Positions 25,260 through 33,127 are shown, numbered from the stretch's first letter. The stretch: 64,000 nucleotides of DNA from Rhodoblastus sp963736175 (GCA_963736175.1 CAVTNU010000005.1:186001-250000), one strand, 5' to 3'. Made by a program: numbers and translations. The notes: a model not told the origin generated them from the letters alone.

Positions 25260-26533
25260 AAACCGAACGGCGCTACCGCGTTTTCGCTGATCTTGAGCGC
25301 GACACGACCCGTTTTCCACAGGCGATCTGGCGTCGACCCGACGGCGGCGCGCAGGACGTGGTGATCTGGTGCTCGAACGACTATCTCGGCATGGGCGTCA
25401 ACGCCGACGTCATCGACGCGATGAAGAGCGCGGCGGCCAAGCATGGCGCCGGCGCGGGCGGCACCCGCAACATTTCGGGCACCAGCCATCCGCTCGTGCA
25501 GCTTGAAGCCGAATTGGCCGATCTGCACGGCAAGGAAGGGGCGCTGGTTTTCACCTCGGGCTGGATTTCCAATCTCGCCGGCATTTCGACCATCGCCGAC
25601 CTTCTGCCCAATTGTCTCATTCTGTCGGACGCGCTCAACCACAACTCGATGATCGAGGGCGTGCGCCGCTCCTCGGCCGAGCGGAAGATCTGGCGGCACA
25701 ACGACGTGGCCCATCTTGAGGCGCTGCTGGCGGCCGAGCCGCTGGAGCGGGCCAAGCTGATCGTGTTCGAGAGCCTTTATTCGATGGACGGCGACATCGC
25801 GCCGATCGAGGCGATCTGCGATCTGGCCAAGAAATACAACGCGATGACTTACATCGACGAGGTTCACGCGGTGGCCATGTATGGCGCGCGCGGCGGCGGC
25901 ATCGCCGAGCGCGACGGTCAGGCGCATCGCATTGACGTCATCGAGGGCACGCTGGCCAAGGGCTTTGGCGTGATCGGCGGCTATATCGCGGCCAATGCGG
26001 CGATTATCGACGCGGTTCGCTCCTATGCGCCCTCGTTCATTTTCAGCACGGCGCTGCCGCCGAGCGTGGCCGCCGCGGCGGCGCAGGCGGTGCGCATCGC
26101 CAAGGCGCGGCCGGAGCTGCGCATGGCGCATCAGCGTCAGGCCTGGCTGGTCAAGCATGCGCTGTGCGCGGCCGGTCTGCCGGTGATGGACAATCCCTCG
26201 CATATCGTGCCGGTGATGGTCGGCGACGCCGAACTGTGCAAGGCGGCAGGAGACATGCTGCTGGAGCGCCACAGCATTTACATCCAGCCGATCAATTATC
26301 CGACGGTGCCGCGCGGCGAGGAGCGGCTGCGCATCACGCCGACGCCGCTGCACGCCGACGCCTATGTCTCCGATCTGGTCGAGGCCTTGGTCGATGTGTG
26401 GACGACGCTCGGCATTCCCTTCGTCGAGCCGCGCGAAGTCGTCGCTCCGCACGCCAACGACGCGCGCTGCACCTATCCCGATATGAAAACTGCGGCCGAA
26501 ACGCCGCTCGCAAAAAGCATTCAAGGGTTTTGA
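25217..26533 (+). CDS. hemA: 5-aminolevulinate synthase (ALAS)
   Basis: A 438-residue pyridoxal-phosphate enzyme that joins glycine and succinyl-CoA, the C4 route to tetrapyrroles used by alphaproteobacteria. The N-terminus RYRVFADLERDTTRFPQA and the PLP lysine motif EGTLAKGFGVIGGYIAA (lysine near residue 248) are typical, as are SNDYLGMG and HAVAMYG. It starts inside the end of dsrN with an AAGGTGGG site, and cysG follows seven bases downstream. Placement between dsrN and cysG points to a dedicated isozyme feeding siroheme synthesis; whether a second hemA exists elsewhere is not visible. Confidence 0.96.
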   Translation: MRNRHIFEAAVGKLKTERRYRVFADLERDTTRFPQAIWRRPDGGAQDVVIWCSNDYLGMGVNADVIDAMKSAAAKHGAGAGGTRNISGTSHPLVQLEAELADLHGKEGALVFTSGWISNLAGISTIADLLPNCLILSDALNHNSMIEGVRRSSAERKIWRHNDVAHLEALLAAEPLERAKLIVFESLYSMDGDIAPIEAICDLAKKYNAMTYIDEVHAVAMYGARGGGIAERDGQAHRIDVIEGTLAKGFGVIGGYIAANAAIIDAVRSYAPSFIFSTALPPSVAAAAAQAVRIAKARPELRMAHQRQAWLVKHALCAAGLPVMDNPSHIVPVMVGDAELCKAAGDMLLERHSIYIQPINYPTVPRGEERLRITPTPLHADAYVSDLVEALVDVWTTLGIPFVEPREVVAPHANDARCTYPDMKTAAETPLAKSIQGF

Positions 26534-26540
26534 AGCGTCA

Positions 26541-27965
26541 ATGGACTTGTTGCCGATATTTTTGAATCTTGCTGGCAAGAGCGCGGCGGTCGTCGGCGGC
26601 GGATTGGCGGGGGCGCGGCGCGCGGAAGCTCTGTTGCGGGCCGGCGCGCGCGTCGCCGTTTTCGCGCCCAGCCTCGGCGAGGAATTTGCGCCGCTGCACG
26701 GCCGGTACGAATGGAGCGCGGCGAACCCGACGCGACAACAGCTCGAAAGCTTTACGCTGTGTTACTTCGCCCCTGAATCGGGCGAGGCCGACGCGGCGAC
26801 GATCGCTCTGGCGCGAGCGGCGGGTTGTCTGGTCAATGTCGCCGATCGGCCGGCCCTGTGCGATTTCATCACGCCCTCGATCGTCGATCGCAGTCCCCTC
26901 GTCATCGCGATATCCACCGGCGGCGCGGCGCCGGTGCTCGGGCGCATGCTCAAGGCGCGGCTTGAAAGCCTGATCCCCGCCGGTTTCGGACGGCTGGCGG
27001 CGCTCGCCGGCGGCGCCCGCGCCGCTTTGAAGGCGAAATTGCCGACAAGCCGCGCGCGTCTCCGTTTCTGGGAGCGCGTCTTCGAAGGCCCTGTCGGCGA
27101 GATGGTGTTGAGCGGCGACGAGGCGCGCGCGCAGGACATGCTGGCGCAAGAAATCAGCGCCGCCGCGGCCGACGGCTCCGTTTCCGGCGGGCAAAAGCAG
27201 GGCGAAGTCTATCTGGTCGGCGCCGGACCGGGCGATCCCGATCTTTTGACGTTCCGGGCGCTTCGCCTGATGCAGAAAGCCGACGTCGTGCTTTACGATC
27301 GCCTGGTCGATCCGGCGATCATGGACCGGGTGCGCGTCGACGCCGAGCGCCTCTATGTCGGCAAACGTCGCGACGACCACGCGCTGCCGCAGGAGGAGAT
27401 TTCCAATCTGCTGGTGAGCCTGGCCAAGCAGGGCAAAAGAGTGTTGCGGCTGAAAGGCGGCGACCCGTTCATTTTCGGACGCGGCGGCGAGGAGATCGAA
27501 AAACTCGCCGAACACAAGATTCCGTTTCAGGTATGCCCGGGCGTGACGGCGGCTTCCGGCTGCTCCGCCTATGCCGGCATTCCGCTGACCCACCGCGATT
27601 ACGCGCAATCGTGCCTGTTCGTCACCGGCCACGGCAAGCACGGGCCAATCGATCTCGATTGGACGAGCATCTTGCGCCCACGCCAGACAGTGGCGATCTA
27701 TATGGGGCTGGCGCATCTGCAGGCGCTGGTTGCGCAATTCGTCGCGCATGGCGCCGATCTAGGCCTGAGCGTGGCGATCGTCGAGAACGGCACCAGAGCC
27801 AACCAGATCACCGTAACCGGCACGATCGCCGATATCGCGGAGAAGGCGCAGGCCGCCGGCCTGCGCGGGCCGACCATCATCATTGTCGGCGAAGTGGTGG
27901 CGTTGCGCGAGAAACTGAACTGGTACGCGCCGCAAGGCCAGCCGAAGCCGTCCAATAAATCCTGA
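26541..27965 (+). CDS. cysG: Siroheme synthase, trifunctional
   Basis: A 474-residue fusion. The N-terminal CysG-B part (about 1-210) has the NAD loop KSAAVVGGGLAGARRAEALL and SIVDRSPLVIAISTGGAAPVL, for precorrin-2 dehydrogenation and ferrochelation. The C-terminal CysG-A part (from about 228) has VYLVGAGPGDPDLLTFRALR, VVLYDRLV and GGDPFIFGRGGEE, the SAM-dependent uroporphyrinogen III methyltransferase. Together they make siroheme, the DsrAB cofactor, before amidation by DsrN. It sits seven bases after hemA, inside the dsr supply block. It could also serve assimilatory reductases. Confidence 0.96.
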   Translation: MDLLPIFLNLAGKSAAVVGGGLAGARRAEALLRAGARVAVFAPSLGEEFAPLHGRYEWSAANPTRQQLESFTLCYFAPESGEADAATIALARAAGCLVNVADRPALCDFITPSIVDRSPLVIAISTGGAAPVLGRMLKARLESLIPAGFGRLAALAGGARAALKAKLPTSRARLRFWERVFEGPVGEMVLSGDEARAQDMLAQEISAAAADGSVSGGQKQGEVYLVGAGPGDPDLLTFRALRLMQKADVVLYDRLVDPAIMDRVRVDAERLYVGKRRDDHALPQEEISNLLVSLAKQGKRVLRLKGGDPFIFGRGGEEIEKLAEHKIPFQVCPGVTAASGCSAYAGIPLTHRDYAQSCLFVTGHGKHGPIDLDWTSILRPRQTVAIYMGLAHLQALVAQFVAHGADLGLSVAIVENGTRANQITVTGTIADIAEKAQAAGLRGPTIIIVGEVVALREKLNWYAPQGQPKPSNKS

Positions 27966-27975
27966 GTGAGGTAAA

Positions 27976-29094
27976 ATGTTCAACAATGACGATATCCTGG
28001 CGGCGCTGAAGACCGTCAAGGGCCCGGACGGCGCGACCAATCTGGTCGATCTCGGCGTCGTTTCCGGACTCAACATTCGTGGCGACAAAGCATTTGTAAC
28101 CCTGGCGGTGGAGCCCGGGGAGGCGAACGCCTTCGAACCCGCCCGGCTCGCCGCCGAAGCGGCGATCAAGGCCATCGCCGGGGTCGGCGGCGCGATGGTC
28201 GCCTTGACCGCCGAAAAGGCGCCCTCGTCCGCCGCCGACGCAGGCGGCAAAGCCGCGCCCGGCCGCCAAAAAGCCTCCGGCGGACCCGGCCTCGACCATA
28301 TCAAGAAGATCATCGCGGTGGCGTCCGGCAAAGGCGGCGTCGGCAAATCGACGACGGCCGCCAATCTCGCAATCGGCCTCGCCCAACTCGGCCTGAAAGT
28401 CGGTCTGCTCGACGCCGACGTGTTCGGCCCCTCGCTGCCCCGCCTTTTCGGCCTGTCCGGCAAGCCAGAATTCGCCGACGACGGGCATTCGCTGACGCCG
28501 CTGGAAAAGTATGGCGTCAAGCTGATGTCCATCGGATTTCTGGTTGAAGACGACGCGGCGATCGTCTGGCGTGGGCCGATGGTTATGTCGGCCCTTATGC
28601 AATTGCTGCGCGACGTCGCCTGGGGCGAACTCGACGTGCTGGTGGTGGACATGCCGCCGGGCACTGGCGACGCGCAATTGACTATGGCGCAGAACGCTTC
28701 GCTGGCGGGAGCGGTGGTGGTCTCGACGCCGCAGGATCTCGCCCTGATCGACGCGCGGCGCGCCATCACCATGTTCAATCAGGTGCATGTGCCGATTCTC
28801 GGAGTTTTCGAGAACATGAGCTACTTCCTGTGCCCGCACTGCGGCGAGCGCTCGGATATTTTCGCCCATGGCGGCGCGCGCGCCGAGGCGGAGAAATGCG
28901 GCGTGGCCTTCCTCGGCGAGGCGCCGCTCGATATGGCGGTTCGCGAGGGTTCCGACAACGGCCTGCCGGTGCTGGTCCACGCGCCCGACAGCGCGCCGGC
29001 CAAGACCTATCTGGCGCTGGCGCGGGCGGTGCGCGACGCTTTGACGCGCGAGGAGGCGACCGCTCCGCGCAAGCCCAAGATCATCGCCGGCTGA
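27976..29094 (+). CDS. mrp: Mrp/ApbC-type P-loop iron-sulfur carrier ATPase
   Basis: A 372-residue protein. The N-terminal MIP18/DUF59-like domain (about residues 1-85) is joined by an alanine- and glycine-rich linker to a deviant Walker A motif AVASGKGGVGKSTTAANLA. The C-terminal part has the CxxC pair FLCPHCGERS used to hold a transferable [4Fe-4S] cluster. Mrp/ApbC proteins load clusters onto apo-enzymes. A GAGG site and a ten-base gap place it in the operon with cysG. Many cluster proteins (DsrA, B, K, L, O) are made here, so a dedicated loader is a plausible role. Confidence 0.92.
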   Translation: MFNNDDILAALKTVKGPDGATNLVDLGVVSGLNIRGDKAFVTLAVEPGEANAFEPARLAAEAAIKAIAGVGGAMVALTAEKAPSSAADAGGKAAPGRQKASGGPGLDHIKKIIAVASGKGGVGKSTTAANLAIGLAQLGLKVGLLDADVFGPSLPRLFGLSGKPEFADDGHSLTPLEKYGVKLMSIGFLVEDDAAIVWRGPMVMSALMQLLRDVAWGELDVLVVDMPPGTGDAQLTMAQNASLAGAVVVSTPQDLALIDARRAITMFNQVHVPILGVFENMSYFLCPHCGERSDIFAHGGARAEAEKCGVAFLGEAPLDMAVREGSDNGLPVLVHAPDSAPAKTYLALARAVRDALTREEATAPRKPKIIAG

Positions 29095-29152
29095 CGATTG
29101 AAGCCGCGTTCCGGGCGCGGCGCACGCATTGAAGATGAAGCAGGAGAATGCA

Positions 29153-29491
29153 ATGGCCTACACGTTCGAGGGCAAGGACATCGAAACCACCGCCACCGGC
29201 TATCTCGTCGATCCGCAGGATTGGAGCCGGGAGTTGGCGCAACATATCGCAAGCCTGGATGGTCTCGCCCTCGGCGACCGACATTGGGACGTGATCGATT
29301 ATTTGCGCGAGGAATATTTCGAAAACAACCAGAGCACGCCGAATACCCGCGCCATCATCAAGGCGATGTCCGACAAATGGGGCGAAAGGGTCGAACAGAA
29401 GACCCTTTATGATCTGTTCCCGCTTGATCCGTCCAAACAGGGCGGACGCATCGCCGGCGTCGCCGAGAGCCGGCGCAAGGGCGGCTATTGA
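29153..29491 (+). CDS. DsrC/TusE-family paralogue without cysteines (RspA-like)
   Basis: A 112-residue DsrC-fold protein. The core matches DsrC (EGKDIETTATGYLVDPQDWS, HWDVIDYLREEYFENNQ, KTLYDLFPLDPSKQGG), but both redox cysteines are gone: the CysB position reads QGGRIAG and the tail ends RRKGGY, with no cysteine in the whole protein. It therefore cannot carry sulfur as DsrC does. Cysteine-free members have been called RspA and suggested to be regulatory. The ATG at 29153 has an AGGAG site; the frame is open to 29129. It follows mrp by 58 bases and probably ends the long operon. Confidence 0.87.
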   Translation: MAYTFEGKDIETTATGYLVDPQDWSRELAQHIASLDGLALGDRHWDVIDYLREEYFENNQSTPNTRAIIKAMSDKWGERVEQKTLYDLFPLDPSKQGGRIAGVAESRRKGGY

Positions 29492-29608
29492 AAACGGTCC
29501 CGACCGCCTGAGCCGGCCTTCCTGCCGGCCGGGGCTGGCCTAACGCGCGCCGCTAGTATATGGGTCTGACGCCGCCGGCGCATCGTCCGGACGGCGCAGA
29601 CGGTTTCC

Positions 29609-30085
29609 ATGCGGCTCACCAGCTATTCCAACTACGCCTTGCGTATCCTCATGGTCGCGGCCATGCGCAAGGGCGAACTGACCACCGTCCACGAAGTCGC
29701 CGAGCGCTTTGGCATTTCCAAGGCCCATCTGGTCAAATGCGTGCATCAGCTCGGCGTGTGGGGCTATCTCGACAACGTGCGCGGCCGCAATGGCGGCTTC
29801 CGCCTGGCCAAGGACGCCAAGCTAATCACGGTCGGGGAAATCATCCGCAAGACCGAGGACGACCTTAACCTCGTCGAATGTTTCGACGCCAAGACCAACA
29901 CCTGCCCGCTGATCGAAGTTTGCCGTCTCGGCAAATTGTTCAAGAAGGCCTGCCGGGCCTTTCTCGACGTACTCGATGCGGCGACGATCGCCGATCTGGC
30001 GTCCAACCGGAGCGAAGTCCTTGCGGCGCTGCACGCCGACTGGGGCGTCCGCAAGCCCAGTCGCCAACGTTCGCTCGCCCACTGA
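29609..30085 (+). CDS. Rrf2-family iron-sulfur transcriptional regulator, NsrR-like
   Basis: A 158-residue Rrf2 protein. The winged helix includes MRLTSYSNYALRILMVAA and VRGRNGGFRLAKD. Three cysteines follow in VECFDAKTNTCPLIEVCRL (CX7CX5C, about residues 90-104), suitable for a [Fe-S] cluster. The N-terminus and the LAKD wing resemble NsrR, the nitric oxide sensor, but the first spacing is wider than the CX5C of classical IscR and NsrR. Located between the dsr operon and the rhodanese gene, it may link Fe-S or redox status to sulfur oxidation. Target sites are not identified. Confidence 0.85.
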   Translation: MRLTSYSNYALRILMVAAMRKGELTTVHEVAERFGISKAHLVKCVHQLGVWGYLDNVRGRNGGFRLAKDAKLITVGEIIRKTEDDLNLVECFDAKTNTCPLIEVCRLGKLFKKACRAFLDVLDAATIADLASNRSEVLAALHADWGVRKPSRQRSLAH

Positions 30086-30128
30086 CGGCGGCGAAAACGC
30101 AAAATTGCCATTCGTTGTAAATTCTGTT

Positions 30129-30144
30129 ATTCGCATATATGAAG
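30129..30144. promoter_or_regulatory. Candidate SqrR-type operator before the rhodanese gene
   Basis: ATTC-GCATATAT-GAAG, one mismatch from ATTC-N8-GAAT and nearly identical to the site at 7210-7225. It lies 58-73 bases before the rhodanese start. Confidence 0.5.
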
Positions 30145-30201
30145 ACACATTTCGGCGCGGCGCGGCGATACCGTTCCCGCCGTCAGAACGAAGAGGTTCG
30201 C

Positions 30202-30546
30202 ATGTTTGGTTGGTTCGGAACGGGCGATAATTTCAAGACGCTGACGCCCGGCGAAGTGCGCGACATGTTGCGCGAGAAAAACAGCCCCTACGTGCTGGTC
30301 GACGTGCGCGAGGACGGCGAGTGGGCGACCGGACGCATTCCCGGCGCCATTCATGCGCCCCTTTCGCGCTTCGCCCACGCTGCTCAGGCTATTCCCAAGG
30401 ACAAGAAGGTAATCTTCTATTGTCAGTCGGGCATGCGTTCGAAAAGCGCCCTGCGCATGGCGAAGAACCACGGGCTCCTGGCCGAGGCGCATCTGGGCGG
30501 CGGCATCTCGTCGTGGCGGCGGTACGATATGCCCGTCTCACGGTAA
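30202..30546 (+). CDS. Single-domain rhodanese sulfurtransferase
   Basis: A 114-residue rhodanese. The active loop YCQSGMRSKSA holds the persulfide cysteine (about residue 74), and VLVDVREDGEWATGRIPGAI is the CH2A-type signature. It moves sulfane sulfur, probably from SQR-derived polysulfide or glutathione persulfide towards TusA. Rhodanese-TusA-DsrE2 trios are usual in oxidative dsr organisms; here the rhodanese stands apart from the other two but shares their operator-like site. The ATG at 30202 has GAAGAGG upstream; the longer frame to 30139 lacks a ribosome site. Confidence 0.92.
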   Translation: MFGWFGTGDNFKTLTPGEVRDMLREKNSPYVLVDVREDGEWATGRIPGAIHAPLSRFAHAAQAIPKDKKVIFYCQSGMRSKSALRMAKNHGLLAEAHLGGGISSWRRYDMPVSR

Positions 30547-30593
30547 AAGCTGCGTCAGACGACATCAATGCGCCGATAAATCGACCGGCCGCT

Positions 30594-31046
30594 TTAGCGC
30601 GGCGCGCCCTGGCTGGCGAGCCAACGCTCGATCGCGTTGGCGTCGACCGCGCCGGCCTGCCGCGCGACTTCCCGGCCATGGTCGATCAAGACCATCGTCG
30701 GTATGCTTTTGATGGCGAAACGACCTGCGGTTTCGCGCAATTTCTCCGTATCGACTTTGACAAAGCGGACGCGCGGCTCAAGCCGTTTCGCCGCAATGGC
30801 GAATTGCGGCGCCATGATTTTGCATGGTCCGCACCAATCGGCCCAGAAGTCGACCAAAATCGGTATGCCGGTACGCGCGATCTCTTTGGCAAAAGCCGCG
30901 TCGTTGGCCATGTCCACTGGCCCGGCGAACAAAGGCGCGCCGCATCCGCCGCAATCTGGACGCAGGCCTGACGCGAGTTTCTCACGACTTGCGCGATTGA
31001 CGCGCCCGCAGCGAGAACAAACCAGCGTTGCGTTTTCGTCTTCATT
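30594..31046 (-). CDS. trxC: Thioredoxin 2 with zinc ribbon
   Basis: A 150-residue protein with an N-terminal zinc-binding part (VCSRCGRVN and CGGCG) and a thioredoxin domain with the active site FWADWCGPCKIMAP and the cis-proline loop SIPTMVLID. TrxC reduces protein disulfides in the cytoplasm and in other bacteria is induced by oxidative stress; the zinc ribbon can act as redox switch. An in-frame start 18 bases upstream is possible. It is divergent from the small membrane-protein gene. Reduction of DsrC or persulfidated proteins is imaginable, but nothing in the sequence proves it. Confidence 0.93.
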   Translation of the reverse strand, partial: NEDENATLVCSRCGRVNRASREKLASGLRPDCGGCGAPLFAGPVDMANDAAFAKEIARTGIPILVDFWADWCGPCKIMAPQFAIAAKRLEPRVRFVKVDTEKLRETAGRFAIKSIPTMVLIDHGREVARQAGAVDANAIERWLASQGAPR

Positions 31047-31169
31047 CATGACGCGCCTCTCCACACGATGCGGCTCAAGCCCAGCAATTAGGCAGCGTCG
31101 AGCGCTTTCTCAAGGGCGGCGTCGCCACGAAAAAAAAGTCGTTGATATTGGCGCAAGTCAATTGCTATA

Positions 31170-31185
31170 TTTCTCATATAAGTTT
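31170..31185. promoter_or_regulatory. Weak operator-like site between trxC and the small membrane gene
   Basis: TTTC-TCATATAA-GTTT shares the core TTCTCATAT with the other sites of the island but matches the right half poorly. It lies in the divergent promoter region, about 50 bases upstream of the small gene. Confidence 0.25.
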
Positions 31186-31234
31186 AACTCGCCCAAGAAT
31201 ACGGGACGCGCGCGCGTGTCGAAAGGAAACGGAT

Positions 31235-31438
31235 ATGTTCAAAATCGCAGTGGTTATCTGGATCGTTCTCGGCGCGACGTTGGCCGGCGTCGGTCTTACC
31301 ATCGTTGTCGCCACGCCGTCTCTCGTCGGCAAATCGATGAAATACATTCCGTGGGCGGCGTTGGCCGGATTCATTGTCGCCATTCCCGCGTCTTGGGTGA
31401 TCGCAATGCAAATCGCCGGGACAAAACGCGGCGGCTGA
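31235..31438 (+). CDS. Small two-helix membrane protein of unknown function
   Basis: A 67-residue protein with two hydrophobic helices (about residues 3-25 and 38-58) joined by a short loop VGKSMKYIP; it ends in a basic tail. It is not recognised. The ATG follows AAAGGAAAC at suitable spacing, and the gene ends just before a GC-rich terminator, so it is a separate short transcript or an upstream part of the ccoG unit. Small proteins of this kind sometimes accompany cbb3 oxidase assembly genes, but there is no specific similarity to CcoH or CcoS that can be claimed. Confidence 0.65.
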   Translation: MFKIAVVIWIVLGATLAGVGLTIVVATPSLVGKSMKYIPWAALAGFIVAIPASWVIAMQIAGTKRGG

Positions 31439-31471
31439 TCAGCCCACCGCTGGCTTAACATCCCCCAAAGG

Positions 31472-31508
31472 GCCGCCGCTGTCCCCCCACGCGGCGGCTG
31501 TTCGTTTT
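31472..31508 (+). terminator. Terminator or attenuator between the small membrane gene and ccoG
   Basis: GCCGCCGC (31472-31479) and GCGGCGGC (31491-31498) pair around an 11-base loop and are followed by TGTTCGTTTT. The T-run is imperfect. It lies 25 bases upstream of ccoG. Confidence 0.6.
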
Positions 31509-31532
31509 GGGCGCAATTGAAGGCGCATCGCT

Positions 31533-32978
31533 ATGAACGTGGTCGAAAAACCGGAAACCATCGTCCAGGACCCGCTCTACGCGGCTCGAACCAAGGTCTA
31601 TCCGCAAGCCGTCAGCGGTCGGTTCCGGCGGATAAAATGGACGTTCATGGCCTTCGCGCTCGGACTTTATTATTTACTGCCTTTCGTCCGCTGGGATCGT
31701 GGCGTCGGAGCTCCGAACCAGGCCGTTCTGGTCGATCTGCCGCATCGGCGCTTCTATTTTTTCTTCATCGAGCTCTGGCCGCAGGAAGTCTACTATTTCA
31801 CCGGCCTTCTCGTGCTGGCGGCCCTGACGCTGTTTCTTATGAACGCCGTCGCCGGCCGCGTTTGGTGCGGTTATATGTGCCCGCAAACCGTGTGGACCGA
31901 CCTGTACTACGCGGTCGAGCGTTTCTTCGAAGGCGATCGTCGCGATCGCATTCGCAAGGACAAGACCGGCTTGACTTTGCGGCGCGTCTGGGAGATCGGC
32001 GCCAAGAATTTCGTCTGGCTGATGATCGCCTTGGGCACGGGCGGCGCGTGGGTGCTTTATTTTGACGACGCGCCGACGCTGGTGCACGATTTGGCGACGC
32101 TGCAGGCGCCGATGGCCGCCTATATCTGGATCGGCATCCTCACCTTCACCACCTATTTGCTCGCCGGTTATTCGCGCGAGCAGGTTTGCGTTTTCATGTG
32201 TCCATGGCCGCGCATTCAGGCGGCGCTCACCGACGAATGGGCCTTGAACGTCACCTATCGCGACGATCGCGGCGAACCGCGCGTGTCGGCGAAGAAAGCC
32301 GCGCATTTGCGCGAACAAGGCAAGCCGGCCGGCGATTGCGTCGATTGTCGGCAATGCGTCGCAGTCTGCCCAACGGGCGTCGATATACGCAACGGCGCTC
32401 AATTGGGCTGCATTCAATGCGGCCTGTGCATCGACGCCTGCGACGCCATCATGAAGGATATCGGACGCAAGACCGGCCTCATCGCCTACGATAATGATTT
32501 GAACGCGGGGCACCGCCGCGCCGGACAACCCGAGGTCTACAAGTTCGTGCGGGCCCGCACTGTCCTGTATGTCGCCCTGATCGGCGTCGTCGGCGGCATC
32601 ATGACCTACGCGCTGATCAATAAAAAATGGACCGGCATCAACATTCTACATGACCGCAACCCGCTCGCCGTCCAATTGTCCGACGGCTCTGTCCGCAATG
32701 GCTACACGGTTCGCCTCTTGAACAAGAACGCGGACGCCCGAACATTCCGCCTGCATCTTGACGGTTTGAGCGACGCGCGTCTCCAAATCGCCGGGGAAGC
32801 CTCAAGCGAGGCCGAGCCAAGCATCACAGTTGAGCCCGATCAAACGCTTGAACTGCGTCTGCTCGTCACCGTGCCGAACGACGCGACGCCAAAATCCGCC
32901 GCCGACGTCAAATTCGAAGCGCTGGACTTGAAATCGGGCGTGACGGCGCAGGCGAAAGATCACTTCTTCCCGCAATGA
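31533..32978 (+). CDS. ccoG: CcoG (FixG/RdxA), cupric reductase for cbb3 oxidase assembly
   Basis: A 481-residue membrane protein with about five helices. It has two CysXXXCys pairs (C112/C116 in VWCGYMCPQ; C219/C223 in QVCVFMCPW) proposed to bind copper and two ferredoxin motifs (C269-C272-C275-C279 and C293-C296-C299-C303). The C-terminal periplasmic part (from about 375) is an Ig-like domain. CcoG reduces Cu(II) for insertion into cytochrome cbb3 oxidase. No ccoNOQP, ccoH, ccoI or ccoS is adjacent, so this copy stands alone in the window. Confidence 0.93.
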   Translation: MNVVEKPETIVQDPLYAARTKVYPQAVSGRFRRIKWTFMAFALGLYYLLPFVRWDRGVGAPNQAVLVDLPHRRFYFFFIELWPQEVYYFTGLLVLAALTLFLMNAVAGRVWCGYMCPQTVWTDLYYAVERFFEGDRRDRIRKDKTGLTLRRVWEIGAKNFVWLMIALGTGGAWVLYFDDAPTLVHDLATLQAPMAAYIWIGILTFTTYLLAGYSREQVCVFMCPWPRIQAALTDEWALNVTYRDDRGEPRVSAKKAAHLREQGKPAGDCVDCRQCVAVCPTGVDIRNGAQLGCIQCGLCIDACDAIMKDIGRKTGLIAYDNDLNAGHRRAGQPEVYKFVRARTVLYVALIGVVGGIMTYALINKKWTGINILHDRNPLAVQLSDGSVRNGYTVRLLNKNADARTFRLHLDGLSDARLQIAGEASSEAEPSITVEPDQTLELRLLVTVPNDATPKSAADVKFEALDLKSGVTAQAKDHFFPQ

Positions 32979-33030
32979 CCAAGCGCCTTGACCGACTTTC
33001 GTCACGCGCGCGAACGTCGGTCAGCCGATT

Positions 33031-33076
33031 AGAGCGTTTTGTTTTACGGTGGTTCCACCTGACAACAACATGCTCT
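33031..33076. repeat. Palindromic intergenic repeat (AGAGC family)
   Basis: The element starts AGAGCGTTTTG and ends CATGCTCT, with an inner GGTGG/CCACC pairing. It is the same family as 6342-6381. It lies downstream of ccoG and may also stop or protect the transcript. Confidence 0.7.
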
Positions 33077-33127
33077 AACCCACTTGGAATAAAACGCCGG
33101 ACAAGGCCGTTGACTTGAGACCAAGAC

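Noticed and set aside
25199..27749. Two long antisense frames over hemA and cysG
   Set aside because: Both follow the coding periodicity of the opposite strand and have no protein features or ribosome sites.
29511..29531. Terminator after the DsrC paralogue
   Set aside because: CCGGCC/GGCCGG pairing is short and no T-run follows, so it cannot be called with confidence.
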